From the NCBI GenBank assembly GCA_964598355.1, contig CAZRBN010000068.1:1-6454 (forward strand): a DNA stretch of 6,454 nucleotides. The letters are read 5' to 3'. The translations under genes and the position numbers were made by a program. The DNA comes from DASQJJ01 sp964598355 (lineage in GTDB: Bacteria > Patescibacteriota > Microgenomatia > Levybacterales > UBA12049). Shown in pieces: positions 5,753 through 6,454 of this stretch (position 1 is the first letter of the stretch; each line of letters begins with the position of its first letter). The notes beneath the pieces are model-generated. The model worked only from the letters and a program-made list of their open reading frames with translations, was not told the origin of the DNA and did no database searches.

Positions 5753-6454
5753 TTATTTTTTCGCAGTGGTAGGTTCGTAAAGACCTCCTGCAACGGTTAA
5801 CTCACCTTTGAGAGACGGATGGGGATCGTATCCTTCCAAGACAACCATATCAGGTCTGAATTCATCCAGTGTTTTAAAATCATGAGTGAATTTCACAGTT
5901 GGGAGAGGTCGTGGGTCACGAGATAATTGCTCTTTCACTTGCTCTCGGTGGTTGTCATAAATATGCGTATCGCCAAATGTATGGATAAATTCTCCCGGCT
6001 CATACCCCGATAATTTGGATAGTATTAATAAAAGTAATGCATAGCTTGCAATATTAAATGGAACTCCTAAAAATAAATCTGCACTTCTTTGGTAGAGTTG
6101 GAGATTCAATTTGCCATTTTGCAAATTAACCTGGTACATATTGTGGCAAATGGGAAATCGAGAAGCATCTTCGTGAGTTGCCATGGTGTACAAATACTCT
6201 GGATTCCACGAAGTAACTATTAAATTCTTGGCATCTGGGTCATCTTTCAACTCTTGCAGTACCCATGATAATTGGTCTATTGTCCGACCATTTCGGGTTG
6301 GCCATCTTCTCCATGATTCTCCATAAATTTTTGGCAACTCTCCCCATTTTTTTGCAAATGCATCATCTTCTGCAATCTTTTGAATAAATTCTTCTTTTGT
6401 TAGAATATCTTTTGGATTTTTCCATTGATAAATTTTATAGGGGTAGTCATCCCA
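5753..6454 (-). CDS. thyA: Thymidylate synthase, N-terminus outside the window
   Basis: Methylates dUMP to dTMP using methylene-tetrahydrofolate and releases dihydrofolate for FolA. The frame stays open to the right edge (233 residues visible); a TTG at 6337-6335 is internal, because the residues before it (FAKKWGELPKIYGESWRRWP) are the conserved KYGDLGxVYGxQWR region. Other marks: TIDQL, the catalytic Cys in FPICHNMYQ (visible residue 103), LYQRSADLFLGVPFNIASY for phosphate and dUMP binding, GEFIHTFGDTHIYDNH, and YDPHP. By comparison with the L. casei enzyme perhaps 60-80 N-terminal residues are missing. Two departures: about six extra residues before the catalytic Cys (THEDASRF where most have ALP or ALA), and a 12-residue tail AGGLYEPTTAKK beyond the normal C-terminal Val. 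It is upstream of folA in a probable two-gene operon; its promoter lies outside the window. Confidence 0.96.
   Translation of the reverse strand, partial: WDDYPYKIYQWKNPKDILTKEEFIQKIAEDDAFAKKWGELPKIYGESWRRWPTRNGRTIDQLSWVLQELKDDPDAKNLIVTSWNPEYLYTMATHEDASRFPICHNMYQVNLQNGKLNLQLYQRSADLFLGVPFNIASYALLLLILSKLSGYEPGEFIHTFGDTHIYDNHREQVKEQLSRDPRPLPTVKFTHDFKTLDEFRPDMVVLEGYDPHPSLKGELTVAGGLYEPTTAKK

Noticed and set aside
6335..6337. TTG as the start of thyA
   Set aside because: The 39 codons upstream of it are in frame to the edge and encode conserved thymidylate synthase sequence, so the TTG is an internal Leu codon.

Overview
The window reads as part of an AT-rich, compact bacterial chromosome that is mostly nucleotide metabolism. 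From left to right it holds: the 3' part of an unidentified gene on the + strand (1-1041); a 338-base stretch with no intact large gene but traces of a small minus-strand reading frame (about 1053-1315); guaA, GMP synthase (1380-2945, minus); a divergently transcribed gene of the adenosine/AMP deaminase superfamily (3022-4056, plus); a short guaB, IMP dehydrogenase (4053-5201, minus), whose stop codon overlaps that of the deaminase-like gene; and folA (5253-5747) followed by thyA (5753 to the right edge and beyond) on the minus strand. In transcription order the last two read thyA-folA.

A bacterial host is suggested by sigma70-type promoters: TTGACA-18-TATAAT before guaB, TTGACT-17-TATAAT before the deaminase-like gene, and a weaker TTGACA-17-TAATAT before guaA. 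In all three the -10 box ends exactly 5 nt before the ATG. The transcript should therefore start at or within a base or so of the start codon (leaderless), and all three starts lie in the same 8-base context, ATTATGGA. I see no Shine-Dalgarno sequences. With the AT richness, tight packing and minimal enzyme forms (IMP dehydrogenase without CBS domains), this would fit a small-genome lineage such as Patescibacteria/CPR. That placement is inference; no marker gene is present.

The genes make pathway sense. ThyA and FolA form the dTMP/tetrahydrofolate cycle. GuaB and GuaA convert IMP to XMP to GMP. The deaminase-like protein sits between them. If it acts on AMP, it would supply IMP and complete an adenine-to-guanine nucleotide route. 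Its active site is not standard: the Asp-Gly after the HxH motif is Arg-Pro, and the second Asp of the usual TDDP motif is Trp. Its substrate is therefore open.

Most worth a second look are the modified deaminase active site, the GuaB flap without the usual Arg-Tyr pair, the 12-residue tail on ThyA, and the uniform leaderless start architecture. I found no mobile element, CRISPR array, tRNA or rRNA.
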